A stretch of 64,000 bases of DNA, taken from assembly GCA_963757115.1 (NCBI GenBank), contig CAVWQV010000006.1, positions 496,001 through 560,000 of the forward strand, given 5' to 3'. The number at the start of each line of letters is the position of its first letter. Positions within the stretch are counted from its first letter, which is position 1. Both the position numbers and the translations under genes were made by a program. The DNA comes from CAVWQV01 sp963757115. Its GTDB lineage: Bacteria; Pseudomonadota; Alphaproteobacteria; Acetobacterales; Acetobacteraceae. The notes under the pieces were generated by a model, which was not told where the DNA came from, ran no database searches, and worked only from the letters and a program-made list of their open reading frames with translations. Shown one piece after another: positions 63,485 through 64,000 of this stretch.

Positions 63485-64000
63485 CAGGCCGCCAGCGGCC
63501 CGAGATAGGCCTCCTGCACGGCCCGGTCGGCGCGGATGCGCGCAGGCGGACCCGACGCGATCAGCTGGCCATAGACCACCACGCTGATCGTGTCGGCCAG
63601 GCCGAACACCACCTGCATGTCGTGCTCCACCATGACCAGGGTCTTGCCCTCCGTGACGCGGCGGATCAGCGCGATGGCGTGGTCGGTCTCGCTGTGGCTC
63701 ATTCCGGCCGTCGGCTCGTCGAGCAGGATCACCGCCGCCCCGCCCGCGACCGTCATGCCGATCTCGAGCGCGCGCTGCTCGGCGTAGGAGAGGAGGCCGG
63801 CGGTCACGTCGCGCCGGCCGGCGAGGTTGATCTCCTCCAGCAGCCGCTCGGTGAGCTCGTTCAAGGCGCGTTGCCGGGCGAGCGGCGACCAGAATGAGTA
63901 TTTGTAGCCCCGGCTCCAGAGCAGCGAGCAGCGGAGGTTCTCGAACACACTCAGCCGGTGGAAGATGGAGGTGATCTGGAACGAGCGCGACAGGCCGAGC
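63484..64000 (-). CDS. livG: Branched-chain amino-acid-type ABC transporter ATPase LivG, partial (second module)
   Basis: The C-terminal ~170 residues of a LivG ATPase; the N-terminus with Walker A lies beyond the window edge. Present: LSRSFQITSIFHRLSVFENLRC (Q-loop), signature-like LLSYAEQRALEIGM (LSYGEQR variant), Walker B VILLDEPTAGMS and switch LVMVEHDMQVVFGLAD. It precedes livF in the operon; permease and binding-protein genes may lie outside the window. Confidence 0.92.
   Translation of the reverse strand, partial: LGLSRSFQITSIFHRLSVFENLRCSLLWSRGYKYSFWSPLARQRALNELTERLLEEINLAGRRDVTAGLLSYAEQRALEIGMTVAGGAAVILLDEPTAGMSHSETDHAIALIRRVTEGKTLVMVEHDMQVVFGLADTISVVVYGQLIASGPPARIRADRAVQEAYLGPLAA

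Overview
The window is high-GC, gene-dense chromosomal DNA from what looks like an alphaproteobacterium, probably of the Rhodospirillales/Acetobacterales type. The taxonomic call is an inference from gene content: a three-subunit proton-translocating transhydrogenase (pntAA-pntAB-pntB), COQ9, comM next to yraN, a Zur-type Fur protein, several branched-chain amino-acid (Liv) ABC modules and a DUF29 protein. No rRNA, tRNA, CRISPR array or replication origin was recognised.

Layout. 0.3-4 kb: cspA, a small conserved protein and the transhydrogenase operon. 4-13 kb: an alpha/beta hydrolase, an RraA-like protein, zur, hisI, lpxB, a Gfo/Idh oxidoreductase, secD-secF and an EAL-domain protein. 13-17.6 kb: an iron alcohol dehydrogenase, a secreted beta-propeller, a decayed AraC-type regulator and a DEAD-box helicase. 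17.8-21.4 kb: an arsenic operon (arsR-arsI-arsC-acr3-MFS). 21.4-27.7 kb: a tightly coupled minus-strand operon (XRE regulator, Nudix, AlaX, sulfurtransferase, PLP lyase), then hydroxypyruvate isomerase with a tartronate-semialdehyde-reductase-like gene. 27.7-36.6 kb: an AI-2E permease, an SMP-30 protein, yraN, a bacterioferritin-like gene, comM, a candidate small RNA, zwf and a Nudix hydrolase. 36.6-37.8 kb: an AT-richer island with an orphan gene flanked by IS5-type ends and a transposase fragment. 37.9-48.9 kb: two dehydrogenases, a Liv transporter, def, COQ9, an exported ferritin-like protein, a dehalogenase, a flavin reductase and a glycine-zipper lipoprotein. 49-62.2 kb: the coenzyme F420 region. 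62.3-64 kb: DUF29 and a second Liv module that runs off the edge.

The most notable system is the F420 region. An F420-dependent glucose-6-phosphate dehydrogenase (fgd), cofE, cofD and cofC are joined by 4-base GTGA overlaps. A Baeyer-Villiger-type monooxygenase follows. A fused fbiC (CofG+CofH) lies nearby on the other strand, and two luciferase-like (LLM) oxidoreductases are divergent from it. Together these encode synthesis of F420, its reduction with glucose 6-phosphate, and likely users of F420H2. CofE lacks the C-terminal reductase domain of actinobacterial FbiB, so the chemical form of this cofactor is open.

Many genes carry single-base frameshifts, including normally essential ones (secD, secF, lpxB, def). 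They are scattered over unrelated genes and are best explained as uncorrected assembly errors. Coordinates for such genes span all frames of the intended product.
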